The position numbers and the translations under genes are program-made. A stretch of DNA of 64,000 nucleotides. It comes from Thinopyrum elongatum (lineage: Eukaryota > Streptophyta > Magnoliopsida > Poales > Poaceae). This document shows, in pieces, positions 1-12,535 of this stretch (positions within the stretch are counted from its first letter, which is position 1; each line of letters starts with the position of its first letter). Location: NCBI GenBank assembly GCA_011799875.1, contig CM022302.1, positions 104,721,230-104,785,229 on the forward strand, read 5' to 3'. The notes below the pieces were generated by a model. The model saw only the letters and a list, made by a program, of their open reading frames with translations, was not told where the DNA came from and ran no database searches.

Positions 1-3000
1 ACGGAATCGACCCCGGCCTCTTCTTCTCTGCCGCCGGCGATCCCCGTCGACCTCGAGCTCTCTACTGCTACTAAACTATCAAAGGCTTTTCATAGCTGCT
101 AGGTGAGCTCCGCCCCTTCCTCTGTTTCCTTCCCCGCGTACTTGGGCGCCTCCGACGAGCTGTCGACGTCGCCGTGTTCTGACCGCCGCCGCCGCAACCA
201 TTAGCATGCTCCCGAGCTTCGGCAGCTCAAACCAGTGGCGCCAACACGCTCCTGGAGGTCCGTAGCTTCACCCTAGCTAGTTAGCACGTGCGAGAGCCTC
301 GTGTAGCCGCGTTTCCGCGAGGTCCCGAACTCCGGCGCCGCCCGCGAGCTCACCGTCGACGACTCCGATAGATTCCGGCGACGAGACCACTCCCACGCGA
401 CGGGCGAGTCCCCTGGCTTTCGAACGCGCCAAGCCACGGCCCGAACCGAGCCCTGTGGGCGAATTCCGAGCACTCCGGCGATCTTCCGCCGCGGAATCGG
501 TCACCGGCGCAGTTCCGGCGCCGGCCGCCGACGTGGCTCAGTGGGGCCCAGCCCTGGGTCGCTGACCGTGGGCCCTGGGGACCCCAGTTGACTGGGTTGA
601 CCCAGTCAACGTGCTGACTGGGCAACTCCAGTCACTGACATGTGGGCCCCCGCGGCTAATTAACCTAATTAAACATTTAATTAAACAAAAACTAATTAGT
701 TAACTAATGTCCCACTGACAAGTGGGGCCCGCCCTCTAATTAACCCTGTGGATTAAGTTAATTCACTGTTAAGATAAACAGAGGCTGACATGTGGGTCCC
801 ACTGGACCCACATGTCAGGTTTGACCCTGGTCAGCCGCTGTTGACTTGCTGATGTCAGCATGTCATCATGCTGATGTCATAATTCGATTTTCTGTAAATA
901 AAATTAATCCTAGAAATTCAAATAAACTTTGAAAATTAATAACTTTTAAACCGTAGCCCGGATCGAAAAATTTAAAACATGAAAGTTGCTCAGAATGACG
1001 AGACGAGTCTGATCGTGCCGTCCGTTTCTTTGTCGAAACCCCCTACGTAGAAGAACTCATAACTCCGGACCCATATCCGGCAGATGAATAGTGCACACAC
1101 TCTGGTTAATAAATCCCAGATTAATTCTAAAAATAACTAAAATGACTTAGATGCATATTTAGACAACTCTGCACTGCATCATAGCATCACACGCACCGTA
1201 TTGCATTTGTCTGCATTATGTTTACCTATTTCTTCCCCCTCTTCTCTCTCGGTAGACCCCGACGTTGACGTAGCTCCCGAGGCAGACACAGCTCAGGAGT
1301 ACGACTACGTCCCCGACGACACCACAGGCGACCTTGCCCTTGCCCCCGAGCAAACAGGCAAGCACCCCCATTTTGAGCATGCCTATATCGCCTATTCTCT
1401 TCTCTCTTATGCTTGCATTAGAACTGCTACTGCTACTGTTTTCCTATATCTACTGCATAGCCTGATTATTGTAACCTGCCTTGCTACCTTTCTGGTTATC
1501 CTAGACTGATTAGTATAGGCTGGGTAGAGTCCTGACAGAGACCCCCACTTGATCCCGACTGCCCCGCTGGATGTCAGAAGACCCGCTCATCGGGATTGAA
1601 GACTAGACCCTGGCACCGCACATCACTTCCCCCTTAGTTGCCGACACTGCTGGGTTACCGTCGAGTGCCGAGGGTGATACCTCATCAGCACTTCTGAGGT
1701 TAACCTTGTAGGTTAGTTACTCGGTCGTGGTAAGCGAGGGTGATTCCTCCTACACCACCCCCGATAACGACATCGTCACACAACACCTCAAGTGTGGACC
1801 TCGAGGGTGATTCCTCCTTCGTTCACCTTGACTTTAACATCAGGTGGGATTCCATCGAGGGTGATTCCTCAGGGCTCCCCTGGTGTCAGACACACAGTTA
1901 CTTTAGATACTATGACTTGACTTTGAAACATGATACTAAAGACGGGTCGGCCCTGAGGGGTACCCGCGCGAGCATGAATGCGAAGTGATGTGGAGTCGGG
2001 TTGACCTGAGAGGTGCCCGCGAGATAACTACGAGGCGTGGCCGGGCATTCTTAGCCCTTGTCGCAAGTCCTCGAGACGGGGCGACGGGGTCACATCGATC
2101 GTGAGTCTCTGCTCGTTTCCGCGCGCTCCTAATCCACTACAGTTTGGGATATTTGATCCGAGGGGCCTCTGGCCCGATAGCACTAACCATCACGTGGGCA
2201 TAGTATGGGCGTTCTGCGTCGTATACATCAGCCGAAGCTTATTTGATGTCAGTAAGGAGCGGCACACGCTGAGTTGGACTGGGAACGCAACCGCGCTTGT
2301 ATAAGGGGTTGCTAGATCTGCTCTCGGTGGCCCCGTAATGTGCAGGAGTTTCCGGGGCGATGGCCCAAGACCCCTGGGGGCATAGGTTTAGTCCGGCGTG
2401 CTGACCTCTCTTATAAGTCTAGGTCGGGTTGCGGCGTGTTGCTTAGCCGAGGCCGGGCATGACCCAGAAAAGTGTGTCCGGCCGGAGTTAAGCGAGCGTG
2501 GTGGGTAACTTGGTGCACCCCTGCAGGGAAGAAACTTCTATCGATAGCCTGTCCTACGGTAACGGACACTCGGAGTTGTATCCCGATCGGTACAACTAGA
2601 ACATGTGATGAGAACTGGATAGTACGGCTCTGGGATTGCTTTCTCGCAGGGAGTCGAGGAAGGATCTCAGGTCGAGGTTGATGATACTGTTACTACTTTA
2701 CATTATGTTCATCTGCTCCCTCCTGATGCTGCAAGACTGTCGAAGATTGTTGAAGATGCTAGTCTTCGATAGGACTAGGCTTTCCCCCTCTATTCTGGCA
2801 TTTCTGCAGCCCAGTCCACATATACAGCCATTCCTTTGACAATGTTGCATATGTAGTGTAGATCCTTGCTTGCTGAGTACTTCGGATGAGTACTCGCGTT
2901 TGCTTTACTTTCTTTTTCCCCCATATCCAAATGATGCCACCAGACGACGGAGCCCCTGAGCCAGACGCCCCAGCCGATGACCATTACTACTACCCGCCTG

Positions 3001-3352
3001 GCGAGTACTACTACTACTACGAGGAGCCGTCTGACGACCAGGAGTAGGATCGAAGGGTCCAGGGCAGGAGGCCTACGCCTTTCGATCGTAGTATTTTATT
3101 TTACCCCGCCTCTGTGAAGGCCTATTTCTCTCTCTGTAATATATCTGTACTCAGATATCTGATGCTTCCGCTGACGCTTGTATGCCATCGAGCTATGTAT
3201 TCGAGCCCTCGAGGCCCTGGCTTGTAATATAAAGCTTGTATGACTTTATTTATGTTTTAGAGTTGTGTTGTGATATCTTCAAGTTAGTCCTTAGGCTTCA
3301 TCGTGCGCATTTGCGTGTATGATTAGTGCACGATTAAGCCGGGGTCGTCACA
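1..3352 (+). mobile_element. Right part of a Ty3/gypsy LTR, cut by window edge
   Basis: This stretch is homologous throughout to the long LTRs at 12536-16665 and 49948-53983 but belongs to a different subfamily. Shared landmarks, in order, are a GC-rich block, a TTAATTAA-rich block, a CT-rich stretch near 1230-1250, four GAGGGTGATNCCTC dyads (1670-1870), a TCGATAG block near 2540, and the closing GATTAAGCC...CGTCACA at 3327-3352. The TG start lies left of the window. The following GG (3353-3354) resembles the two bases that separate LTR and PBS at 7485, but no PBS follows. It may be a solo LTR or an LTR whose internal region was lost. Confidence 0.8.
2931..3047 (+). other. Small Tyr/Asp-rich ORF inside LTR (38 aa)
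   Basis: An ATG-initiated 38-codon ORF rich in Asp, Pro and Tyr ends in ADDHYYY...EEPSDDQE-stop. The same tail, ending ADQE-stop or similar, can be read at the equivalent position of the minus-strand chromovirus LTRs (stop at 50227) and of the 3' LTR ending at 16665. It may be the end of an LTR-internal coding sequence or only nucleotide homology read in frame. It matches no protein family I recognise. Confidence 0.3.
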
Positions 3353-3354
3353 GG

Positions 3355-5792
3355 TCTGATCTTCAATCCCGTTAATTGAGTCTTCTGAGAATCCAGCAGG
3401 GCAGTCAGGACAAGTGGGGGTCTCTGATGGGTCTCTACCCAGTCTATTCTAAACAGTTTAGGATAACAGTAAGGTATCAACAGCAGGTTACAATAAACAG
3501 ACTATGCAGCAGATATAGGATAACAGTAACAGTAGCAAATTCTAATGCAAGCAGGAGATATTTGAAAGGGTGATATCGGAATGCTCAAGGGGGGTTTGCC
3601 TGGTTGCTCGGTGGCAAAGGCAAATCGTCAGGGGTCGTCGATCTCCGGAGCTGCGTCGGTACCGGGCTCTATCGAGAGAGAAGAGGGGGAGGAAACAGTA
3701 TAAATACAAGGCAGACAAAAACAATCACATAGCAAGGCACGGTAATACACAGTGCAGGGGTGTCCTAGTGCTATGCTAAGTGCTACGGACGGAGCGGGAA
3801 TTTACCGGGAAAGTTTTCCCGGTTCCGGACGTCTGTCAGACACACGAACCGGAGAGGAAAGTTCCATGTTCAGGTGATTAGGGGCAATTGACAGGTGTGA
3901 GGAGGGCATATTCAGATTCGTCTTGTTTTTCTGATCGATTTTCATATATAAACTATTTTCATCCGAGTTACGGTTATTTTTCTATGATTTTTCAAAGTTT
4001 ATTCAATATTCTGAAATTGTTTTAATTACTAAATTCGAATTTTAAACAGTAGAAGAAAATGCTATGTGTACCCAGTTTTGTACCCAGCCGAGCAGCACAG
4101 AGGCTGGCCAGTGGGCCCATTGACTGGGTCAAAGATCCAGTCAGCAGAGGCTGACATATGGGCCAGCTTGCTGACTCAGCAGCTGACTGTGTAACCCTTA
4201 TCCAAAACAACAGTGCTACGGGCCCCACATGTCATTCTCAGAGGGGCTAATCAGTGTCTATTTTAGCTAAACTGGGTTAATTAGAGGTGGGCCCGGGTGT
4301 CAATGACTTATTAGCTAAACTAATTAGTGATTAAACCTAACCGCTGTTAATTAGTGAAGTGGGGCCCGCTTGTCAGTCGCATAGAGGCGGGGTTAGGGGT
4401 TAACGGCGCCAGACACATCAGTCGGCCGGCGTTTAGCCGCCGACGACCACCTAGCGCGGCGGCGTCCTTCGGGATCTCGCCACAGGCCACCAAAACAAGC
4501 GCGAGGGGTCGCGTTCGATTGCCCGTTCGACGCCGCGACCGATGGTAGGGTCGGTTGCGGTCGGGGAGGTACTACATGGCGGCGGCAGCAACGGCGGCGG
4601 CGGCCGGAGCAAGGGGTGCTCGGGATCGAGCCCACGAGTGTGCAGTCGACGAATGCAAGGGCTCGACGGCTCCTACACGATGCCACGAGCACGGCGATGT
4701 GCTCGGCCGAGCTCGAGGGGCACTAGGTGGTCGGTAGGAAGATCGACAGCGGCAGCGGCAGCGAAGCTCTGGCAATAGCGGCAGCATAGCGAGGCTCGAA
4801 CACGAGAGGGAAGAGGGGGGGTGAATCCAACGAGGAGCTCACCGAGGAGCGCACGAGTGGCTCGGTGAAGGTTTAGGAGCAGCAGACGGAGTGGATCAAG
4901 GTGACGGAGCTCCGGTGGCCGACGGCGAAGACGTGGTCGATCCCGTCATGGTGGTGGCCCCCGGCTTGTAACGAGGGGCGTAGTCGACGTAGTCGAAGCA
5001 GGGGAAGCTCGGGGACTCGCCGGCTTGGCGAACAGTGGCCGGTGGCCACGGTAATGGTGAGCGACGGCGACGGTGGCGTTCGGCTGGGGAAGGGGAAGAA
5101 GGGAAATCGAGGAGGAAGGGGGACAGTGAGGCGAGGCGACAGGGGCGAGGCTGGGGGTTCCTCCTTATCCCCTCTCCGTCGATGGGCGTCGTGCTGTCGT
5201 CTCCTCACCGGCGCGCACACGTGCGTCCACGGCGGTAATGACACGGGGAGGAGGGAGACGGTAGAGGAGAGAGAGAGGCCGTCTGGGCTGGGCCGTGCAC
5301 TTAGGCCCAGACCAGTGCGGCTGTACTAGCCTTTTTTCTTTTTTTTTTAAATTTCTGTTGGAATTTTCAGTAGACTTTTAAAATTATTTGAGCTACCAAA
5401 TGCCTCTGCAAAAATGTGAAACTGGGTCACACAAATACATTGCATTATTCCACATTGCCACAAAAAGTTTGGGCAGGTTTGGAATTCTTTTGGTATTTCT
5501 CTAAAATAGAATAACATTTAAAAATGTTGAAATGGTGTTGTTTTAATTGATAATGCTCATCTTTGCTCAAGAGTGATGTTGTGTTCCTTAACATTTAATT
5601 GTTTTGGAATATTTGCAATAATGTGAACATTTTTCCGACAAGCTTTGAGCAACTTCATATTTCACTTTTGTATTTGAGTTGATTTTTAGGATAGAGTTTG
5701 AATTGAATAATTAACCAAAGTGATTAAGCACTGCAAATAGGAGTGACTTGGCATTATTAGCAGTTGATCACAGTGGCTATCACACAGGGGTG
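3355..5792 (-). repeat. Inverted first part of the 5' LTR
   Basis: The minus strand of this segment matches the 3' LTR from 12541 to 14981 almost base for base. For example, the 5764-5792 end is the reverse complement of the 3' LTR start after TGTAA, and 3355 onward is the reverse complement of 14960-14981. It joins the direct-oriented remainder at 5792/5793. An 18 bp LTR stretch (14964-14981) is present twice, once at each end, in opposite orientation. ORFs here (for example 4901-5329) are mirror images of those in the 3' LTR and are not genes. Confidence 0.9.
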
Positions 5793-7484
5793 ACGGGATC
5801 GAAGACCAAACCCCGGCACCGCTTCTCACTTTCCCCTTAGTTGCTCGACACTACTGGGTTACCATCGAGTGCCGAGGGTGGTACCTCGTTAGCACTTCCG
5901 ATGATAACCTTGTAGGTTAGTTAACCGGTCGTCGTAAGCGAGGGTGATTCCTCCTACACCACCCCCGATAACGACAAAGTCGTGCAACACCCCACGTGTG
6001 GACCTCGAGGGTGATGCCTCCTACGTCCATCTTGATGTTACATCAGGTGGGAGTCCAACGAGGGTGATGCCTCGGATTCCCCTTGATACGGTGACCACAC
6101 GGATGCCTTGCATTACTGTTGATACTAATACTTGAAAAGGCGGGTCGACCCTGAGGGGTACCCGCGAAAGATGGATAGTTACCCGTGAGTTATTCTACGA
6201 GGCGCGGCCAGGCATTCTTAGCCCTTGCAGCAAGTCCTCGAGACGGGGCAACGGGGTCACATCGATCGTGAGTTTCTGCTCGTTACCGCAAGCCACTAGT
6301 CCACTAACGATTTGGATATGTGATCCGAGCCGGCCTCTGGTCGGATAGCACTAACCATCACGTGGGAAGAGTTATGGGCACTCTGCATCGTAGCATCAGC
6401 CAAAAGCTCTGTCAGACGTCCAGTTCAGCCTCGCGGCCGGGACGGACCGGCACCACCCTGGAGAGAGGTGGTGCCTGGCTTCACCCTGCACGCAACGACC
6501 CGGAGTGCACAGGGCGATGGCCCAAGATCCCTGAGCGCTTAGGAGGTAGACCGACGGGGACCTCTCTGCTGGGCTGTAGGTAGGGTTGCGGTGTATCGTT
6601 TAGCCGAGGCCGGGCATGACCTAGGAAAGTGTGTCTGGCCGGAGTTAAGCGAGCGTGGTGGGTAAGTTGGTGCACCCCTGCAGGGAAGAACACATCTATC
6701 GATAGCGGGTCCTATGGTAAAGGACACTCGGAATTGTATCCCGATCGGTACAACTAGAACTTGAGATGGTATCTGGATATGTGGCTCCGGGATCGCTTTC
6801 TCGCAGGGAGTCGAGGAAGGATCTCTGGGCGAGACTGTCACTTGATACTACTACTACTTCACACTATGCTATTCTGAACTCTTCTAAATGCTGCAAGACG
6901 CTCGAAGATGCTAGTCTTCGATAGGACTAGGCTTTCCCTCTATTCTGGCATTTCTGCAGCCCAGTCCACATATACAGCCTCCCTTTGATAATGTTGCATA
7001 TGTAGTGTAGATCCTTGCTTGCTGAGTACTTCGGAGTACTCACGGTTGCTTTGCTTTCTTTTTCTCCCCATATCAGTTTGTCATGACCAGATGACAGAGC
7101 CCTGAGACAGCTGCACCTCCGACGACTACTACTACCACCTCGAGAGTGGTTACTTCTACGAGCTGGCCGCCGACTAGGAGTAGGTTCGGAGGGTCCTAGG
7201 CAGGAGGCCTACGCCTTTCGATCATAGCTTTTTATTTTGTCCCGCGTTTCTAAAGGCCTTTCTGTTTCTCTTTTATATCTGTACTCAGATATCTGATGCT
7301 TCCGCTAATGCTTGTTGTCATCAAGCTTTGTTTTCGAGCCCTCGAGGCCATGGTTTGTAATAAATGCTTGTATGACTTTGTTTATGTTTTAGAGTTGTGT
7401 TGTGATATCTTCAAGTGAGTCCTCAGGCTTGATCGTGTGCATTTGCATGTATGATTAGTGCATGATTAAGCCGGGGGCTTCACA
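5793..7484 (+). repeat. Direct-oriented remainder of the 5' LTR
   Basis: It matches the 3' LTR from 14964 to 16665 in the same orientation and ends with GGGGGCTTCACA just before the PBS. It carries the four dyad motifs at 5874, 5940, 6007 and 6060. A TAG replaces CAG in the tail of the conserved LTR peptide (near 7176) relative to the 3' LTR copy. Confidence 0.9.
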
Positions 7485-7487
7485 GGT

Positions 7488-7499
7488 TGGTATCAGAGC
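7488..7499 (+). other. Primer binding site (tRNA-Met type)
   Basis: TGGTATCAGAGC follows the LTR end by three bases. This is the usual plant retrotransposon primer site complementary to the 3' end of initiator tRNA-Met, and it fixes the end of the 5' LTR at 7484. Confidence 0.9.
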
Positions 7500-8097
7500 C
7501 GACTGACTGTAGGAACCCCCCTTTCCAACTCCTTGGCCGAAGTTGAGTCTAGAAAACCAAAACTGTTTTACTAACATGGCTGTGTGGCTTACGGGCCCAC
7601 GTCGCCAATTGGGTGGTATTAGGATATTTTATTCCTCGTCTATACTCTGGGACTCTGATCTCTCTTCTATTCGGGTTAAATTTTTACTAACTCCAACCTT
7701 AGGTTCCCGTGATCACATCCATCCGGAGATCTGAATTTATTCCTCCTTGCTTCAAGATTGTGGCCAGGTTCTGCTTACAGGATCCTTTTATCGAGGGCAC
7801 CCTGTGTTGTCACTTGCAGATTCCTCGCTCCAGCAGTTTTCTCCGACATGATGTAGCCTTTGCTATGTCTCGTTGTGTACTTCCTTACCACGTGCCTGCG
7901 CGCCGCCTAGTTGTCTAGCCTTCCCCTTTCAGCTGTCGTAATGCCGGATTGTAACCGTGGCTATGTGTGGATTTGAATGTCTGGTGCGAATATGATGAAG
8001 TATCTATTGCACTTCCTTCTGTTGTGCGTGTTACTTCATGAATCATTCCATACACCTGCAGTTTTTCTTGCTAAACTGCCCCTGTTAATTTGGCAGG
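7500..8097 (+). other. Untranslated leader of the + strand chromovirus
   Basis: About 600 bases between PBS and gag hold no convincing gene. A matching leader lies at 58451-59165 in the minus-strand element (shared stretches around 7850-7915 and 58620-58700), so the short ORFs here are leader sequence rather than genes. Confidence 0.7.
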
Positions 8098-9891
8098 ATG
8101 GCTGATGATCGTCCACCTCCATCTTATATTGCTGAAATGAGGCAGCAGTTTGAACTCAACCGTCAGTTTATGACTAGAGTATTGGCTCAGTTCCCAACTC
8201 AAAATGCTCAGCAACAGACTGCTCCAATAACTCTGCCAGAATTTGTTCGCCTCAATCCATCTGTTTTCCGCAACTCCACCAATCCTATGGATGCTGATGA
8301 TTGGCTTCGTGACATCCTGTTTGAGATGGAGTCAACTAATGTGGCCCCTGACAGTTATGTCGCCTTTGCGACATTCCATTTAAAGGGTCCAGCTGCTCAA
8401 TGGTGGGAAAGCCATAAGGGTATGTTGCCTGCTGAATCTGTACCCACTTGGCAGGAATTTCAGTCAGCCTTTCATGTATGGTACATTCCTCAAGGTCTGA
8501 TCGACCAGAAGAAGCAGGAGTTTCGCAAACTCTCACAGGGCACAATGACTGTGGATTAATATCAGAGGAAATTTCTCGAATTATCCCGCTATGCTAAAGA
8601 TGATGTCGACACTGACGCTCGTAAGCAGGAGAAATTCCGTGAAGGACTGCATTCCGATATACAGCTCGCACTTCTTGTCCTTGATTGTGAGGACTTTGCG
8701 ACGCTTGTCAGTCGAGCCTACCGAGTTGAAACTGGTTTGGCTAAGTATCAGGAGTCGCTCAAACACACCCGTGATGTTGGCTCATCTTTGGGTCAGCCTG
8801 TTCAGAAACATCGAGTCTGGATCCCGCACAATGTTATTCACCGACCTGCTCCAACACCAAGGCCGTCGTATGTTGCACCTCGTCTGCCTCCGCCCCCGAG
8901 ACAGCTAACGACTCAGGGTGGACAGTCCAATGTTGTAGCTCCGCCCCATAATGATGGTTTATGCCGTAAGTGTGGACAGCCAGGGCACCGTGCTAATAAC
9001 TGTCGCTCGGATCAGCCACAGAATGCATCTCGTTCTACTGTTGGCCGTAGGAAGGGCCATCGAACCCATCATTCCAGAAATCGTAAGGCCAGACCGCTTG
9101 TTATGGATCATGGCCAGGTCACTCATGTCAAGATGGAAGAAGCTCGCGAGTCCCCTAAAATCGTGATGGGAACTCTTCCAGTTAATTCAGTGGCAGCTTT
9201 TGTTCTCTTTGATTCTGGAGCATCACATTCCTTTGTGTCCCAGCAATTTGCACAATTGCATGAGTTAACTATGAGCTCATTACCCACTCCATTGGAGATT
9301 AGTACTCCCCATTCCAGGTGGCAAACCAAGATGGTAAGTCACAACAATCAGATCAGAATTGAAGGGTTGATGTTCTCTGCTTCCCTTATTGCTCTTGGAC
9401 CTTCCAACATTGACGTCATCCTTGGTATGGATTGGTTGACAACGAATAATGCTTTGATTGACTGTGCTACTAAGACAGTCCAGCTCACACATCCTTCCGG
9501 CCAGACAGTCAGATACTCAGCTCGGACAGTTCAGAATGCCGAGGATCAGTTATATGTTTTGAATGCACTGAATGCTTCACCTCTTGAAGGCATCGAGAAC
9601 GTTCCAGTTGTTCGTGATTTTCAAGATGTCTTTCCAGAAGAACTTCCAGGAATACCCCCTGCTAGAGCTATAGAGTTTGTCATCGACTTGAAGCCTGGCA
9701 CTACCCCTATTGCGAAGCGTCCTTATAAGATGCCTTCGCACCACCTTCTCGAGCTCAAGGAAGAAATCGACAAGTCACTTAAGAAGGGTTTCATCCGCCC
9801 CAGTTCATCTACTTGGGGAGCACCTTCCCTCTTTGTCAAGAAGAAGGATGGTACGAATCGGTTGGTTCAAGATTACCGACCTATCAACTAA
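8098..9891 (+). pseudogene. gag and protease region, plus the start of RT, broken
   Basis: The start at 8098 matches the gag start of related elements and opens with a retrotransposon gag domain (FHLKGPAAQWWE around 8380-8412). A zinc knuckle (CRKCGQPGHRANNC, about 8962-9003) and an aspartic protease with the D-S-G-A active site (FDSGASHSF, about 9208-9234) follow in the same frame. A TAA at 8557-8559 interrupts gag. The frame then runs through the protease into the first part of RT and stops at 9889-9891, where the minus-strand relative has a Gln codon. Gag would package the RNA and the protease would cut the polyprotein; the stops make it unlikely that either is produced. Confidence 0.85.
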
Positions 9892-12497
9892 GCAACAATT
9901 CAGAACAAGTATCCACTTCAGAATCAACGATCTGTATGATCAACTTGCTGGTTCCTCAGTATTCTCTAAGCTCGATTTGAGATTGGGATACCACCAGATC
10001 CAAGTTCATGAAGAGGATATCCCGAAGACAACATTCGTTACTCGTTATGGTTCTTACGAGTACACTGTCATGTCTTTCGGCTTGACTAATGCTTCAGCAA
10101 CCTTCTCCCGGTTAATGAACTACATCTTCATGGATTATCTCGACAAATTCGTCGTGGTATATCTGGATGATATTCTGGTATATTCGAAGAATGAAGAAGA
10201 ACATGCCAAACATCTTCGGCTTGTACTTGAAAAGCTGCGTGAACATCAACTGTATGCCAAGGATTCCAAATGCGAGTTCTGGTTATCTAAAGTGACATAT
10301 CTCGGCCATGTGATTTCAAAAATGGCATTGCCGTTAACCCAGAAAGAGTTCAGGCTATTCTTGAATGGACTCCACCAAAGAATGTCAAGCAAGTCAGAAG
10401 TTTTCTCGGCCTTGCAAGCTATTGCCGTCGTTTTGTCGAGAATTTCTCAAAGATTGCTAAGCCTCTGACTGATCTGCTTCACAAAGGCGTTAAGTTTGAA
10501 TGGGCAGAAAAATGTCAGGAAGGTTTTCAAACACTCAAAGACAAGTTGACATCTGCCCCAGTACTTGCTCCTCCAGATTCTCGCAAAGATTTTGTGATCT
10601 ATTGTGACGCATCCCGTGAAGGACTAGGCTGTGTCCTAATGCAAGAGCGTAAAGTAATTGCTTATGGCTCTCGACAGTTGCGCCCGCATGAAGAGAACTA
10701 TCCGGTACATGATCTAGAACTAGCTGTTGTCATCTATGCACTGCAGTTGTGGCGACATTACCTTCTCGGTAATCGTTGTGAGATCTACATGGACCATAAA
10801 AGTCTGAAGTACTTGTTCACTCAGCCATCTCTAAACCTCCGTCAGCAAAGATGGATGGAGACCATTGCGGACTATGATTTGGGTATTTCTTATACCCCTG
10901 GCAAGGCTAATGTAATGGCCGATGCATTGAGTCGTAAATCCTACTGCAGTGAACTTGAAGTCCAGTTACAGCAACCACTTCTATATGAAGAACTTCGAAA
11001 GCTAAATATCGAGATAGTTCCTCAAGGATACTTAAAAACCTTGGTTGTTGAACCAGACCTTGAGAAGGCTATTAAGAGTGCACAAGCTAAAGATGCTGAA
11101 GTTGATCTGATGAAGAAGGATCTTCACCTGGAAAAGTACAGGGATTTCTCGCTGTCTGAAGATGGAACCTTGTACTTCAGAGACCGCATTGTGGTACCTC
11201 GCTTCGAGCTTATGACTGACAAGGTCATGAAGGAGGCACATGATACACCGATGTCTATTCATCCGGGTAGCACCAAGATGTATCGTGATCTCCGTCAAAG
11301 GTACTGGTGGTCTAGAATGAAGCAGGACATTGCTCGATATGTTGCTGAATGTGATGTGTGTCGTCGCGTTAAAACAGAACATCAGAAGCATGCTGGAATT
11401 CTGCAACCGCTCCCTATTCCTCTATGGAAATGGGATAAGGTTCAGATGGATTTCATTACTGGCCTTCCCAAGTCACAGAAGGGTCACAATGCTATTCTTG
11501 TCGTCGTCGACCAACTCTCTAAAGTTGCACACTTTCTGCCTGTCAAAGAGACGATCACTGCTAGTCAGTTAGCAGAGTTGTACATCTCCAGAATTGTTTC
11601 ACTCCACGGTATTCCGAAAGAGATCAGTTTGGACCGTGGCGGCCTTTCACTTCTAAGTTCTGGGAAAGTTTCCAAGAAGCTATGGGAACTCATATCACCT
11701 GGAGTTCAGCATATCACCCCCAGTCCCAAGGCCAAGTCGAACGAGTAAATCAAGTGCTTGAAGACATGCTGCGAGCTTGTGTTATTTCTTTCGGCAAGAA
11801 GTGGGAAGAATCTCTCCCGTATGCCGAGTTCTCTTATAACAACAGCTATCAAGCCAGTTTGAAAATGGCCCCCTTCGAAGTACTTTATGGACGTAAGTGT
11901 CGAACCCCTCTGAATTGGTCAGAAACTGGGGAACGACCGCTCGTGGGTCCGGATATTATTCAACACGCCGAAGAACAAGTCCGAATTGTCCGAGAAAATC
12001 TCAAAGCGGCTAAGGACTGCCAGAAGAGCAACTATGATCGCAAACGATGGGGTTTGACTTATCAACCTGGTGATCAGGCTTATCTGCGAGTCACTCCTAT
12101 GAAGGGCACTCACCGTTTTGGAATCAAGGGCAAGCTAGCTCCTCGCTATATTGGTCCTTTTCGCATCGTGGCTAGACATGGACAGGTGGCATATAAATTG
12201 GAGTTGCCTCCGCAATTCTCTCATATCCATGACGTCTTCCACGTGTCGTAGCTTCGAAAATGCTTCAAGGAATCTCCGCGCCGCGCAGTGGATCACGAGA
12301 TGCTCGAATTACAAAATGACCTATCTTATAAGGAGCATCCGATCCGCATTCTCGATGAAGCTGAACGTCGGACTCGTCAGAAGGTTACCAAGTTCCTCAA
12401 AGTGCAGTGGTCAAATCATACTGAAGATGAAGCCACTTGGGAACGCGAGGATCATCTTCGCAAGGAATACCCCGACCTCTTTCCTTCTTCCTCCTGA
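9892..12497 (+). pseudogene. RT, RNase H, integrase and chromodomain-like region, frameshifted
   Basis: Reverse transcriptase with the YLDDIL catalytic motif near 10160 is read in a shifted frame from about 9910 to 10320. RNase H (CDAS near 10604; ADALSR near 10920) and the integrase zinc-binding and DDE core ([11 protein letters not shown] near 11263, MDFITGLP near 11448) are in the original frame from about 10330 to 11640. A further shift near 11640 leads to 11682-12251, which ends at a TAG in FHVS-stop. The chromodomain-like tail (FLKVQWSNH...ATWERE) lies at about 12288-12497 in another frame. The breaks are therefore two RT frameshifts, one in integrase, one TAG and one shift before the tail. 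Confidence 0.85.
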
Positions 12498-12521
12498 ATT
12501 CTCGGGATGAGAATTTCTTTT

Positions 12522-12535
12522 AGAGGAGGAGAATT
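12522..12535 (+). other. Polypurine tract
   Basis: AGAGGAGGAGAATT lies immediately before the 3' LTR start TGTAACACCC. It is the usual second-strand primer site of LTR retrotransposons and fixes the LTR start at 12536. Confidence 0.85.

Noticed and set aside
4393..5329. Long overlapping ORFs on both strands in GC-rich DNA (up to 142 aa)
   Set aside because: They lie in the inverted 5' LTR and recur as mirror images at 13030-13942 in the 3' LTR; high GC alone explains the open frames.
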